Shown: in pieces, positions 33,826-43,079 of the stretch | Layout of the letters: every line of letters starts with the position of its first letter | Position numbering within the stretch: the stretch's first letter is position 1 | DNA from: Isoetes taiwanensis | Lineage: Eukaryota > Streptophyta > Lycopodiopsida > Isoetales > Isoetaceae | Direction of reading: 5' to 3' | Assembly (NCBI GenBank): GCA_021234155.1 | Contig: JAJEKV010000509.1 | Coordinates: 1-64,000 of the forward strand | DNA length: 64,000 nt | Made by a program: the position numbers and the translations under genes | The notes under the pieces: model-generated | The model's input: the letters and a program-made list of their open reading frames with translations, nothing else | Database searches by the model: none | Told to the model about the DNA's origin: nothing

Positions 33826-34394
33826 TGTTCCACTACAACATGCTTTCACCCGTCTGCGTCCGCGACGCAGAGCGCATTCACGCGAACCCACGCGGTTGCC
33901 TTGAAATAGCACTTCTAGATGTCCAGTTAGCATGAAATAAGATGCTAGCTAGATTAGAATTGATCCAAATAGGCATGTTAGCATCTTGCAACCCCTCGAA
34001 AAGTTGAGTTTTATTAGAAATCGGCCAAACCGAGCGGGTCCGCGCCAAACGCGTCTGCGTCCGCGACGCAGAGCGCATTCGCGCGAACCCACCTGAGTTG
34101 ACCCATTTTGACCTGGATTGGCCAAATTTGACCCAACAAACTACCACGTAGTGTTTCTTGCCTTGTTTTGCTTAAATTTGCACTTCATGGTACCTTGTTT
34201 GGAGATCTATAGCCTTAGAACAAAGGTCTGTTCGATCAAGAACCCTTGTGGCACGGAAGCCGAGGCAACCCCAGTCTATAAAAGGGAGCCTCATTTGCCA
34301 TTTTCCCTTCACCTAAATTGCTCTCACCATCTTAGGCGATTTCTCAGGCTCTCATCAGTTCTTCCAAGCCATCTTTTACACTCACCTCTGCTCA
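33826..34394 (+). other. family-E-like leader with internal promoter
   Basis: Related to the spacer after the family E H3-like gene: 34025-34095 matches 8497-8560 directly, and 33826-33853 matches 8730-8755 inverted. The stem-loop word CTGCGTCCGCGACGCAG appears twice (33853 and 34050). A TATA box (TATAAAAG, 34277-34284) precedes a C/T-rich leader and the ATG at 34395 by 118 bp, the same spacing as in family B. It looks like the ORF2 leader of an E-type element. Confidence 0.5.
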
Positions 34395-34769
34395 ATGGCG
34401 CCCACCAACTTTGTTCGATGGTACGACAGTGCCAGCCACATCCGTGATTTTCCCGCTGAAGGGGCCTTCCACGTCTTTGACCATCTCTTTGACCTGCATG
34501 CAACCCTGACTAGTAGGACCCCCTACTACACTGACATAGTTTGCCAGTATGATCAGCAGATCTTACCCTGGGAAGTTAGTCTTCCACCTAGGGGAGGTAA
34601 GTGGGTATCTTTAGATTCGTTGAGCCAAGCCTTGGGGGGGGGATCCAAAGGCAAGGGGCAGCTAGGGGAAAGGACAAGGGACATGCCCGATTACATGACT
34701 TGTAGAGCCCATAGGCACAGGTATGTTTCGGCGCATGCGTCCCTCGCTCTAGGCTCTGATACCAAATGA
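34395..34769 (+). pseudogene. start of ORF2-like protein of an E-type LTR element (truncated)
   Basis: Opens MAPTNFVRWYDSASHIRDFP and continues AEGAFHVFDHLFDLHATLTS, with ordinary globular composition (Phe, His, Asp, Trp) up to about codon 75. After a run of glycines (near 34640) it probably passes into the neighbouring element, because its last codons cover the primer binding site of family D. Family unknown. Position, TATA box and leader make it an element ORF rather than a host gene. Confidence 0.4.
34753..34765 (-). other. primer binding site, family D (minus strand)
   Basis: Plus strand GGCTCTGATACCA, i.e. TGGTATCAGAGCC on the minus strand: a perfect plant tRNA-iMet PBS. It is followed at 34768 by TGAAACGCTCC, which reads as an LTR end (GGAGCGTTTCA) on the minus strand. 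Confidence 0.75.
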
Positions 34770-35610
34770 AACGCTCCTAGAGTGTTAACACTCGAGATCA
34801 ACAAATATTTTGACACACTGAATAACATTCATATTGAATAAGGATAATAATAACAAAAATATTACGCTGAAGCAATGGGGGTGTCTCCACCCTCATCATC
34901 TGAGACCAAACTAAAGAGTTCAGGATCTCTAATAGAATACTCTCTAAGGAAGTCGACTAAGATATCGTGCACATCGCACATACAACCATAAGAAAAACGC
35001 TGAAAGGCATCATGCAGATAACTCCAAAACTCTCCTAAATCGATCTTAACTACGCCGCTCGACAGCAACCTCGGTCTCTGCTCCATCTGGAAAGGTAAAG
35101 GAGGCAACAATGGGGTTAGTCCTGGAAAAGGACTAAGTGGGCAACCGTTACCTGGACTAGACAATCTGGAAGAAACACAGCATTACAGAAACTTCATCAG
35201 TTATTTGTGTTATCTAGGGATGATCAATCCCTTGGCCGGGCTCTCACGTATACCGTTCGTGACACGGATGCATGTTCACACACCAATCACCTGGATGGAC
35301 AAAACCCTGGTCGGATCTGAGGTATAACCCTTCGTAGGATCTTCAGGAGCGAGATTCAAGACCCATTCGGTCTGGAAACAAGGGTTTGCGACTGCCACAG
35401 CAGCTACATGAGATTCCTGGAGGAAAAGGAAAGCAACTAGGACAAATCACGAGTGGATTAAAACGATCTCAAAGACATATAACTGGAGTTTGGGCTTGTA
35501 GAAACCGCTGGCTGCATAGACAACAATCCATGACAGGCATGCATAACATGGCATTATCTATAGATTCAGCAAGAACATCAGAGCAATCTAGCGTTTGCGG
35601 CCTCAAGCCT
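34768..35610 (-). repeat. probable LTR of family D (outer limit uncertain)
   Basis: Starts TGAAACGCTCC next to the PBS and resembles the corresponding end of family C LTRs (TGACGCTCC). No partner copy is in the window, so its far end cannot be fixed. It contains a 100-codon minus-strand ORF (34862-35164) with VVKIDLGEFWSYLHDAF and an acidic tail SDDEGGDTPIASA. The residue pattern looks protein-like, so the LTR may enclose or abut a coding fragment. 35165-35610 holds nothing recognisable. Confidence 0.4.
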
Positions 35611-37053
35611 TCACCGATTGCAGTGCATATCTTTCATATGCTTCAAAGACGCTGAAAATGGATGTACTATGTCCAATGTCGAAGCAACGTTCATTACCCA
35701 GTCAAGTGGCACTACTTGTTGACCTGCAATAACTGAACGTTCAGTACTATGATGGATATACCAATGCAATTGTTCAGGCTTCGATGCAGCAAATACTTGG
35801 TGGTACGTACGGCCCATAATAACCACAGCTGAAGGCACTTTTAACTTCATGAACTGGCCAGTTACACCAAGTCCAGTGAAGCAAAACAAACGATTGACTT
35901 TTCGACTTAAAAAGCTAAATCCTTTTATGTCATATAACAGCTCTAACTTCTCAGGTAAGTCAGGTAACCGGTCAATCATACGTTTCCCATGATTACAACA
36001 AACAGCATCATCTTCACTCCGCAATAATTCTGTACCACAAATTAGGCAAGTCTTCGACCAATCAAACCCATGGAATGCTGGATGATGTCTTTCAATATCC
36101 ATTGCCGCAATCTTAATCTTCCAATAGCAAAATGGCGTACAATGATTACTCAATGTATCTGGCATCTTAATATTGGTATTTTCTTTTCGCGTTGCGTACA
36201 TTTTGATGTATGCACGTCTCTTCACCTTTAACTCCTCTTTTTTTAAATCAGGTAATTCTGCATACCGCTTACGTTCCGTCAATGCTTTTCGATGTCTAAC
36301 ACTTCTATCCTCAACATCAACATCATTATTACCCAATGATTGCTCTATCTTCTCATTATTACATACTCTCTCTGTATCACCTGTAAAATAGCTACATTCA
36401 CCAACTGCAAACCCAGGGGTTTCTTCAATATTCATTGCTGACACATCGCTTTCTGCTATATCATTATTTTTATAACTCACATCACAAGCCTTTTCATCCT
36501 CATATATAGCATCTTCATTACATTTAACCATTTTTCCCTTTTTAAGTTGGAGTTGACGTCTCTCATTCATATTATATTTTTCAGCGACAGGCCATACTTT
36601 TTCTTTGCATGTTGATATTTCTTCATTATCCTTATCCACTTTGCTTTTTATTCTATTCTTTATATTAACTTCATTGTCTTTTCTACTATGCAATGCATCC
36701 CCTAGCTCAACATTTTTCTTAACATCGTCAATTCCAGTAATCACCACGCCGATTCTCCCATTATTCGCTATATCATTACTTTCACTTATGTCCATAATAT
36801 GGATACCACATTCTATTTTCTGATTCCCAAGCTGATCCTTCATTACATGTTCCATAACATTCTTCTCTTCGGCATTAATGTTACTTTTTCGTTGCTTATA
36901 TGCCCGATATTTTGCTCGGTACTCATCCTTTTTGTCCTTTGATAACATAGCATACCTTTCTCTACGTCTTGCATTCACTTTATCTCGCTTTTCTCGTTCT
37001 TCACTACTTATTCCTGTTATCTTTATCCTTCCCATTGTGTTATAACACTTCAA
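35611..37053 (-). CDS. Helitron-type protein, N-terminal part (intact 480-codon ORF)
   Basis: The longest clean ORF of the window and the only transposon ORF without frame breaks. Two similar Lys/Arg-rich segments, NARRRERYAMLSKDKKDEYR near residue 25 and ALTERKRYAELPDLKKEELK near residue 258, look like repeated basic helices. The C-terminal third has CLICGTELLRSEDDAVCCNH, LPDLPEKLELLYDI, LFCFTGLGVTGQ, SAVVIMGRTYHQVF and LHWYIHH. This is the order seen in the segment upstream of the Helitron-like N domain of plant Helitron helicases (C-x2-C, CC-xxGK, LP-LP, F-F-S-LGV, G-YH-I, L-x-x-Y). The HUH nickase and helicase domains are absent, so this is a truncated copy, an exon, or a derived stand-alone protein. 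Start choice: ATG at 37053, or the sixth downstream codon (MGRIKI). Low GC and lack of decay set it apart from its neighbours. Confidence 0.65.
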   Translation of the reverse strand: MKCYNTMGRIKITGISSEEREKRDKVNARRRERYAMLSKDKKDEYRAKYRAYKQRKSNINAEEKNVMEHVMKDQLGNQKIECGIHIMDISESNDIANNGRIGVVITGIDDVKKNVELGDALHSRKDNEVNIKNRIKSKVDKDNEEISTCKEKVWPVAEKYNMNERRQLQLKKGKMVKCNEDAIYEDEKACDVSYKNNDIAESDVSAMNIEETPGFAVGECSYFTGDTERVCNNEKIEQSLGNNDVDVEDRSVRHRKALTERKRYAELPDLKKEELKVKRRAYIKMYATRKENTNIKMPDTLSNHCTPFCYWKIKIAAMDIERHHPAFHGFDWSKTCLICGTELLRSEDDAVCCNHGKRMIDRLPDLPEKLELLYDIKGFSFLSRKVNRLFCFTGLGVTGQFMKLKVPSAVVIMGRTYHQVFAASKPEQLHWYIHHSTERSVIAGQQVVPLDWVMNVASTLDIVHPFSASLKHMKDMHCNR

Positions 37054-38468
37054 ACCCTATAACCTTTATGCATCTGTAACTCTAAACAAAGTAATTAATT
37101 TTACTTATCTCATTTATCCAAAATACATCAAACATTATGACAAACCGGATAAATTTGTGTTGCGCATGGGAATCAATAAAATACAGTAAACAATCTACTT
37201 TATTGTACTTATCATTATTTCATGCCATTGAAGAGCCACAAAAAAATACAACTGCTTAGCATCACATGTTGGAATATCATTGACAATATTACGTCTTCTA
37301 ATTCTAAACAGAGTAACTAATATTACTTATCTTATTTATCCAAAATACATCAAACATAATGGCAAACCAGATAAATTTGCGGTGTACATGGGAAACCATA
37401 CACAAATTTCTCTCATCAGAATTACAAATCTGTTATATTCACCTCCAGCCTGCCCACCCCTATCTGATCTATTTGTCAATCTTTTCTATTATACAATAAT
37501 TCCACAAATATATCTAAACTCAAATTCAGACCTTTTAGGCAATCTTCCTTCAATTTTATCTCCCTCATTCATGCAAAATACATCAAGCATAATACCAAAC
37601 CAGATAAACTTCTGTTACTTAATGCCATTGGAAAAATCCAAGCCCACAATCTGATTTCAGGGCATACACAGATTTATAGTCTCCCTATATCAATTATCTA
37701 CAAACTAACCCAACAATGTCGATGCATATCTGCCGCATATCACATTCAGCCTAGCAGTATTATTTCCTACCTTGCAACTTCCTCAAAGCAATGCATTATA
37801 CGCTTAACTTAATATAAAACATCATTGCTTTTTATGGACATTACTCAATAAACCTTCCAGCAACTCATGGAAAATTCCGCCCTATCAGTAAATCAACCAG
37901 CAAAGTTGCAATCTTAATTCATAAATATCAGCTGCTTCATAAACTATCCATGGACACTGCAATAGCAGTTCTCACTTTCACACCAATTCCAAATATGCAG
38001 CTTCAAAGAACCAAAACTAATGTCCTCCCAAACCTTTCACAATAACTTTCATATACACCCTTCTTATCCCTGCCTAGTAATACTTCTAAAATAATCTTAA
38101 TACATCAACAATACTCCAAGCATTAAATCTACCTCCTGCCATCCCGATGAATAACCCAAAACTACAGAACTTGCCAGACTCACAACCATCTTCAAACCAC
38201 ATACAAACTCACAAGATTTCAACCCCAAATCGGCAAGCTTCTGCGATAACATCTGGCCCGCCCCATATTCATCCCTATCTAACCCTAAACTAACGGACTC
38301 TCTATTCTACAATACCCAAAAATATCAATAGCCTCTTACCTTGTCCAACTCTCCCGCACAACCGGCCTACTGCAAATCAAGCAAAGGGTATCTCCACCAC
38401 GAAATAGTCGATCCAACAGGTCAAAGCCGGCCAGGACTCACAAAAATAACATGACTCAGGGATAGCTC
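37054..38468. other. AT-rich upstream region of the Helitron-type ORF
   Basis: No ORF is recognised. A block of about 100 bp (TCTAAACA-AGTAA-TA, TTATCCAAAATACATCAAAC) at about 37080-37170 recurs at 37300-37385 and partly near 37575-37610. The plus-strand ORF 37280-37654 lies within this repeat and is not convincing. The region continues beyond family A at 44068-44355. Confidence 0.5.
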
Positions 38469-38473
38469 AACCT
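38469..38473. other. target site duplication, family A (left)
   Basis: AACCT, identical to 44063-44067 on the other side of the element. Confidence 0.9.
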
Positions 38474-38680
38474 TGTCATGAACCTACTCGAAAACAAGAA
38501 AAATACGTGGAAAAGACGCAAGAAATACAGAAGAAATACGCCAAGATCGGCAAAGAATCTGATATATGAGTAGGAATCAAGAATACAATGGCCCGAAGGC
38601 AAGCAGGAACACGAGACAGATGCCTAGAAGGCTCAAGACTGGCGTTGAACCGGAATGGTTTGACAAGAAGGAGGTGCCTC

Positions 38681-38688
38681 CTTATATA
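38681..38688 (-). promoter_or_regulatory. TATA box of LTR A
   Basis: Minus-strand TATATAAG about 70 bp downstream of the heat-shock element; also present in the 5' LTR at 43758-43765. It defines the likely U3/R promoter. Confidence 0.65.
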
Positions 38689-38755
38689 TCTAAGCCAATG
38701 GCCAGGATCGCGCCACTTCAATGGATGAGATTGTGCAAGTGTCGCGCATGCATTT

Positions 38756-38779
38756 AGGTTCTAGAATATTCTAGAACCT
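38756..38779 (-). promoter_or_regulatory. perfect four-unit heat-shock element in LTR A
   Basis: The core TTCTAGAATATTCTAGAA is four alternating TTC/GAA units with 2-bp gaps, the optimum for heat-shock factor trimers, and the whole 24 bp is a perfect palindrome. It is identical at 43834-43857 and has one changed base in the relic at 5506-5529. Position in U3 upstream of a TATA box is as in heat-activated retrotransposons such as ONSEN. Heat induction here is inference. Confidence 0.8.
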
Positions 38780-38987
38780 CCTGGAGATAGCCCCGCATAT
38801 GAGGAAGACGTGAAGGAATATTTTCAACATATATTGGTGGCGCACTTGGCAAGGATGTATGACTCGCAACTGGAAGGTTGCGAGTTCAAACCTTGTCTTG
38901 TGCAACTACCGTTTTTGCATCCGTGTGACGACCATCTTTTGTACATACGAGTATAATGTTCGTATGATATAAATACCCGTATGGTCG

Positions 38988-39362
38988 TCACACCATCCCC
39001 CTCCTACGACGGCGACGAGTTCTCGGAGCTGGGGCCGGAGTACTCAAACTTGGCTTATCTGGGTAACGTCGGTGAAACTCCGCAATTTTATCAGGAGCAT
39101 TACTCAGATTCTCGGCAGGCTCCCAGGTTCTATCACTTGATGAGTAACCTTCCCAATCGACAAAGTAATACAAACGTCGACGAAGAAATTTGGAGTCCAG
39201 AATCTCTCGAACCTCAAACTCCTCATGATCATCAATTTCCACTGGTGGTGGCGGTGGAGGAACGCGATCTGGGAAAGTATTGACTGTGTAGGGCTCCAAT
39301 AGAGAAACATGAAATACTGGATGAAGCCGAACAGCTGGAGGGAGCTCGAGCCGGAATGCCAC
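38988..39362 (-). pseudogene. chromodomain at integrase C-terminus, family A
   Basis: The minus-strand reading has RLHPVFHVSLLEPY (integrase end), a proline run, VEIDDHEEFEVREILDSKFL, YYFVDWEGYSSSDRTWEPAE, NAPDKIAEFHRRYPDKP and a basic tail. It is a complete chromodomain with the aromatic residues Y/F, W and the WEP motif expected for methyl-lysine binding. The stop codon lies in the first bases of the LTR, so the reading crosses the polypurine tract. Separated from the integrase ORF by one frame change. Confidence 0.92.
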
Positions 39363-39383
39363 TTTGCTGATCTGAGCCGTGAT

Positions 39384-40517
39384 CTAGTAAGGACCAAGGC
39401 GACGATAGTCAAGCTTATTGCAGGGACGTGAGGTAGGGAGGTCCCTACGAAGAAGCCAGACAAGGTCACCAACGTGAAACTTAGGAGCTTCCTGCCGATA
39501 GCGTTCCTGTGCTCGGTGAAGATGATGCTGAAGATCTGATTGAAGAGCTTGGAGTTTCTCAAGTCGAGACTCCGCACTAGGATTGACCAAGTCACTGCCA
39601 GCGACACTAAGGGACCAACGAGGATGCTGACCAGAGTTTAGAAAGAATGGAGTCTGGCCAGTGGAAGCATGTACCGAGTTATTATAGGCAAACTCAGCTA
39701 GTGGAAGATAATCGACCCAATCATCCTGCTGATAACTGATAAAGCACTTTAAATATTGCTCCAGAGTCTGATGAGTGCGCTCCGCCTGTGTATTGCTTTC
39801 TGGATGATGACCAGATGTTAGTGAGCGGTCGATATGCAGTACTTCCAGAAGCCGCTTCCAAAAACCTGCGACGAACTGTGGTCCACGATCGCTGACGATA
39901 GTATCAGGCAAGCCGTGAAGTCTGACTACTTCACGAAGAAGAAGATCTGTTGTTCCCTCATTGGTGATGGTGACGTTGCAGGGAATAAAATGAGCCATCT
40001 TAGAGAAACGATCAACGACAACCATGATGGCATCATAACCCCGAGAGACTGGCAACTCCCGGATAAAGTCTATAGAAATGCTCTTCCAAGGTCCATCTGG
40101 TACCGGCAGTGGCTGAAGAAGGCCATGAGGAAGATGTCTTGGAACCTTGGCTCGACAGCAGATGTCACAGGATCGAATAAAAGCTTCGACAGAGCGACGA
40201 AGCCCAGGCCACCAATACTCGCGACTAATAAGTTCAAGAGCCTTGGCTACTCTAAAGTGTCCGGCCATAGGTGAATCATGGCAAGCCTGGAGAACCTGAA
40301 GCCTAGAAGCACCATCTGGCACATACAGAAGCCCGTCATGGAACAGGAGTCCATCTCGAACCTCAAAACGATCATAGTCTGATCGCATTTGCTGAGAAGA
40401 TGATGCGGAGCCAAGGTGTGAGAATACATCTTGAGCCAATGGATCAGAAGACAGAGATGCTCGAACAAACTCCAACAAGGCCGTATCCTGAGGTCTCTCG
40501 AACAAAGTGAGGGCCAT
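39384..40517 (-). pseudogene. integrase, family A (near-intact domain)
   Basis: 377 open codons on the minus strand. The HHCC zinc region is ACHDSPMAGHFRVAKALELI with SCDICCRAK. Core catalytic residues are present: Asp in SISIDFIRELPVSRGYDA, Asp in GLPDTIVSDRGPQFV, Glu in TSGHHPESNTQAERT. Then DWVDYLPLAEFAYNNSVH and the GPY/F-type module FHVGDLVWLLRR...RRLGPY. All three DDE residues are retained. It is separated from RNase H by about 60 bp containing a frame change, and from the chromodomain by another, so the polyprotein is broken although the domain itself looks functional. Confidence 0.93.
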
Positions 40518-40576
40518 AAGCTGGAACCGATCAGGCTATAGAATAACCTGTGATTGCTGGTCAAATGCAGGATCAC

Positions 40577-41500
40577 TTAGCTTGGCGGCTCAAGGTAGGA
40601 GCGTCGAGACAAGGCATCAGGCTTCCCTTGGAGGGATCCAGGACGGTACTTGATCACAAAATCAATCCGAGATAATACTCGAGTATGCCACTGCACCTGG
40701 CGACGGTTGAGCACTCGAGCAGACTGAAAATACTCCAGATTTTGATGATTTGTGTAGACTGTGACCTTATAAGGGGAACCTTCTAGGAAACGTCTCCACT
40801 CTTCGAAAGAATCCACTATCGCCAACAACTCCTTGTCATAAATGGGATAGTTGATTTCAGCAGCATGAAACTTTCGTGAGTGATAGGCGATTGGATGCAA
40901 TTCATGGTCATCCCCCTCTTCTGACAGGATCCCACCAAGCGCAAAATCAGAAGCATCGGCTTCGACAATATATGGGCGCAAAGGATCTGCATGAGCAAGA
41001 ACTGGCGCCGTGGTGAAAGCATGCTTCAGGGTAACAAAACATTCAAATGGCACGTTCTTGACCGTGAGGCGTGTCAAAGGAAGAGCAATCTCCGAATAAT
41101 CCCGAATGCTTGTAGATAGAAATTGGCAAACCAAGAAAACCGAACATCTCGAGCAGAGATGAAGGTGTTTGCCACTCGAAACGATCTTGACCTTTTCAGG
41201 ATCCATAGAGACTCCATATGGAGTGATGCGATAGCCAAGGAACTCCACATTATCCTGCTCATACTGACACTTCTCAAGTTTGGCATATAATCCATGCTCA
41301 CGAAGCTTCTGAAGGACCTGTCGAACATGCCTCTCATGTTCTTCGAGAGTCTTAGAATAAATAAAGATATCATCCAAATAGATGATAACAAAAGTGTCTA
41401 AGAATTCTCGAAAAACATCATTGGCCGTGCATCACCCTCCCGGATCCGAATAAGATTGTAGGCACCCCGAAGATCAATCTTTATAAAATAATGCGCACCT
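40577..41500 (-). pseudogene. reverse transcriptase C-terminal part and RNase H, family A
   Basis: Minus strand: YFIKIDLRGAYNLIRIREGD near 41480-41430, then a deletion of roughly 45 codons (the usual TAFRTRYG...PFGLTNAP block is missing), then VFREFLDTFVIIYLDDIFIY with the YLDD catalytic pair near 41400-41365. EEHERHVRQVLQKLREHGLY and GYRITPYGVSMDPEKVK follow. RNase H: YIVEADASDFALGGILS, HPIAYHSRKFHAAEINYPIY, DKELLAIVDSFEEWRRFLEG, VYTNHQNLEYF, KYRPGSLQGKPDALSRR. The loss of the fingers/palm block makes the RT inactive. Confidence 0.92.
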
Positions 41501-41505
41501 TGGAG

Positions 41506-41859
41506 TCATTCCAACAACTCTGGGATCAGAGGAAGCGGATACCGATTCGGCACTATGATTTTATTGAAGCCGCAATAATCAACGACCAGACGCAGCGAAT
41601 CATCCTTCTTTTTTACGAAGAAGATAGGCGCTCCAGCAGGGGACTGATAATATCGAATGAAGCCAGTGGCTAGATTCTCTTCAATATAATCCATAAAACC
41701 TTCAACTTCGGGGAGATAGACCATATATCGGACCATATGGCGGCGTGGTCCCCGGCTGCAAATCAATAGGACAATCATATGGACGATGCTCTGAGAGTTT
41801 TCTGGCCTTGACTTTGTCAAAAACATCAGAGAAGTCACCATATTTATCACGGGGAGCAT
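41506..41859 (-). pseudogene. reverse transcriptase N-terminal part, family A
   Basis: Minus-strand [66 protein letters not shown]. Standard Ty3 RT fingers (GFI-S-SP-GAP-FFVKKKDGSLR-CVDYR-LN). It follows the protease ORF after a frame change and is continued at 41500. Confidence 0.92.
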
Positions 41860-41939
41860 TGGGCGGAACTTCTTTGGTGCCGAAGCTAGCCGGCGGGTGA
41901 ACTGGATTGCAAAACGAACTTGGATCTTGCCTTCTAGAT

Positions 41940-42764
41940 TTATCGAACTTCGCGAGAGAAATCTTTGAGATCTGAAAGTGAGGGCATGAAGAAGCCTCTA
42001 CAAAAGCAGGGGAGCGGGAACATGGCGAGAAGCGAGGGGCGTGGCGGGAGCAACTGGAACATGAGCTGGAGCATCAACTCAAGAACTGGAGCAGGAACGG
42101 GGCCCTGGAGCAAGAACTGGAGCAGGAACAGGGACTGGAGCAAGAACTGGAGCAGGAACATAGACTGGAGCAAGAATTGGAGCAGGAGCAGGAGCAGGAG
42201 CTGGGACATCATCAAGAATATGGTTAGAATCACGGGGCATGGCTGGAGGCGAGAGACAAGAGTCGATCGAGAACATGGAGCAGCAAAGGCCGGAATCGGG
42301 GGCCCGATGATGCCACGGATCGAAGTCGATGTTGGTGAAGAGACATGATCTGCAGATGAACTGAAACTAGAGCTAGAACCAGCAAATCGAAATGATCTAG
42401 TACGCCAATCAATCTGCGTGTTATGTAGCTCGAGCCAAGGCAGCCCCAAGACTATTGGCGCATGAGGGCTAGCAATGAGATTGAAGGAAATACTACAAGA
42501 AACTCCTTCAAACAAAATCTGAAGAGGCATAGTACATTCTGTGACTACACCTGAGGAGATCTCCTGTCCATCAATCACTTCGACAGAACCAGGATGCTCA
42601 ACCTTGCTTCTAGGGATGGCGTGCTTATTGGTGAACGCACTATCCATAAAACAAGCATTTGCACCACAATCGAGTTGCGCCAACACTTGCAATCCTCCAA
42701 CTTCTGATTTCAATGATATAGGGATGAAGAATGCCTTGTTGACCTTATCCGACGGAATAAACAT
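41940..42764 (-). pseudogene. retropepsin-type protease and Pro/Ala-rich linker, family A
   Basis: Minus strand: KAFFIPISLKSEVGGLQVLA, then LDCGANACFMDSAF, the active-site region in which the usual D-S/T-G is D-C-G. PLQILFEGVSCSISFNLI and APIVLGLPWLELHNTQIDWR are the flap and C-terminal elements. After the protease, a 30-bp minisatellite (GGAGCAAGAACTGGAGCAGG on the plus strand, about 42060-42205) makes a linker rich in Leu or Pro/Val/Ala depending on frame. The Cys in place of Ser/Thr is worth noting but may be tolerated in this lineage. Confidence 0.85.
42060..42205. repeat. 30-bp minisatellite in protease-RT linker
   Basis: Four to five copies of GGAGCAAGAACTGGAGCAGG-AACAGGGACT with small changes. 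It encodes PAPVLAPV-type repeats in one minus-strand frame and explains the apparent extra ORFs here. Confidence 0.85.
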
Positions 42765-42863
42765 GTCAAGAAATGTGGAAGGAGTCTGAGAAAAGGAGGC
42801 CAGCCGACGAGAGACTCCTACTACGGACCCGCCCCCGAAGTTTTCCGGCCCGACTTGGGCGCT

Positions 42864-43030
42864 TCACAGGGCATCCACGAGCAATATGGCCAGCTCCTCC
42901 ACGGTAGAGGCAAAGGTTAGCCTCTCTCCGAGCCATTGCTTCTTCGGCGCCGGATAAAGGTCCCTCGAAGCGCGATCAATGCATAGGCTCAGGTCGACTT
43001 CTTTGGATTCTCTTGATGACGGGGAGGCGT
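42864..43030 (-). pseudogene. gag C-terminus with degenerate zinc knuckle, family A
   Basis: Minus strand: ESKEVDLSLCIDRASRDLYP, then, after a frame change, CLYRGGAGHIARGCPVKRP, a CCHC knuckle (C-x2-C-x4-H-x4-C) in which the second Cys is Arg. Correct orientation relative to pol. The rest of gag lies upstream but on the opposite strand. Confidence 0.8.
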
Positions 43031-43079
43031 AATTCTGAGGCATTTGTGTGATTGGGAAGACGACTTCGTCTCTCTTGCC

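Larger units (their letters stand above)
38474..38992 (-). repeat. 3' LTR of chromovirus family A
   Basis: 519 bp; on the minus strand TGTGACGACC...GGTTCATGACA. Bounded outside by the AACCT duplication and inside by the polypurine tract (minus-strand AGGAGGGGGATGG, 38993-39005). U3 carries the heat-shock element at 38756-38779 and a TATA box at 38681-38688. A tRNA-like B-box stretch (GAGTTCAAACC) lies near 38879-38892. Confidence 0.95.

Noticed and set aside
36605-36823. Plus-strand ORFs within the Helitron-type gene (also 36173-36391)
   Set aside because: Antisense shadows of the intact 480-codon minus-strand ORF.
39834-40274. 146-codon plus-strand ORF within family A
   Set aside because: Antisense of the integrase core, which has clear HHCC and DDE motifs on the minus strand.
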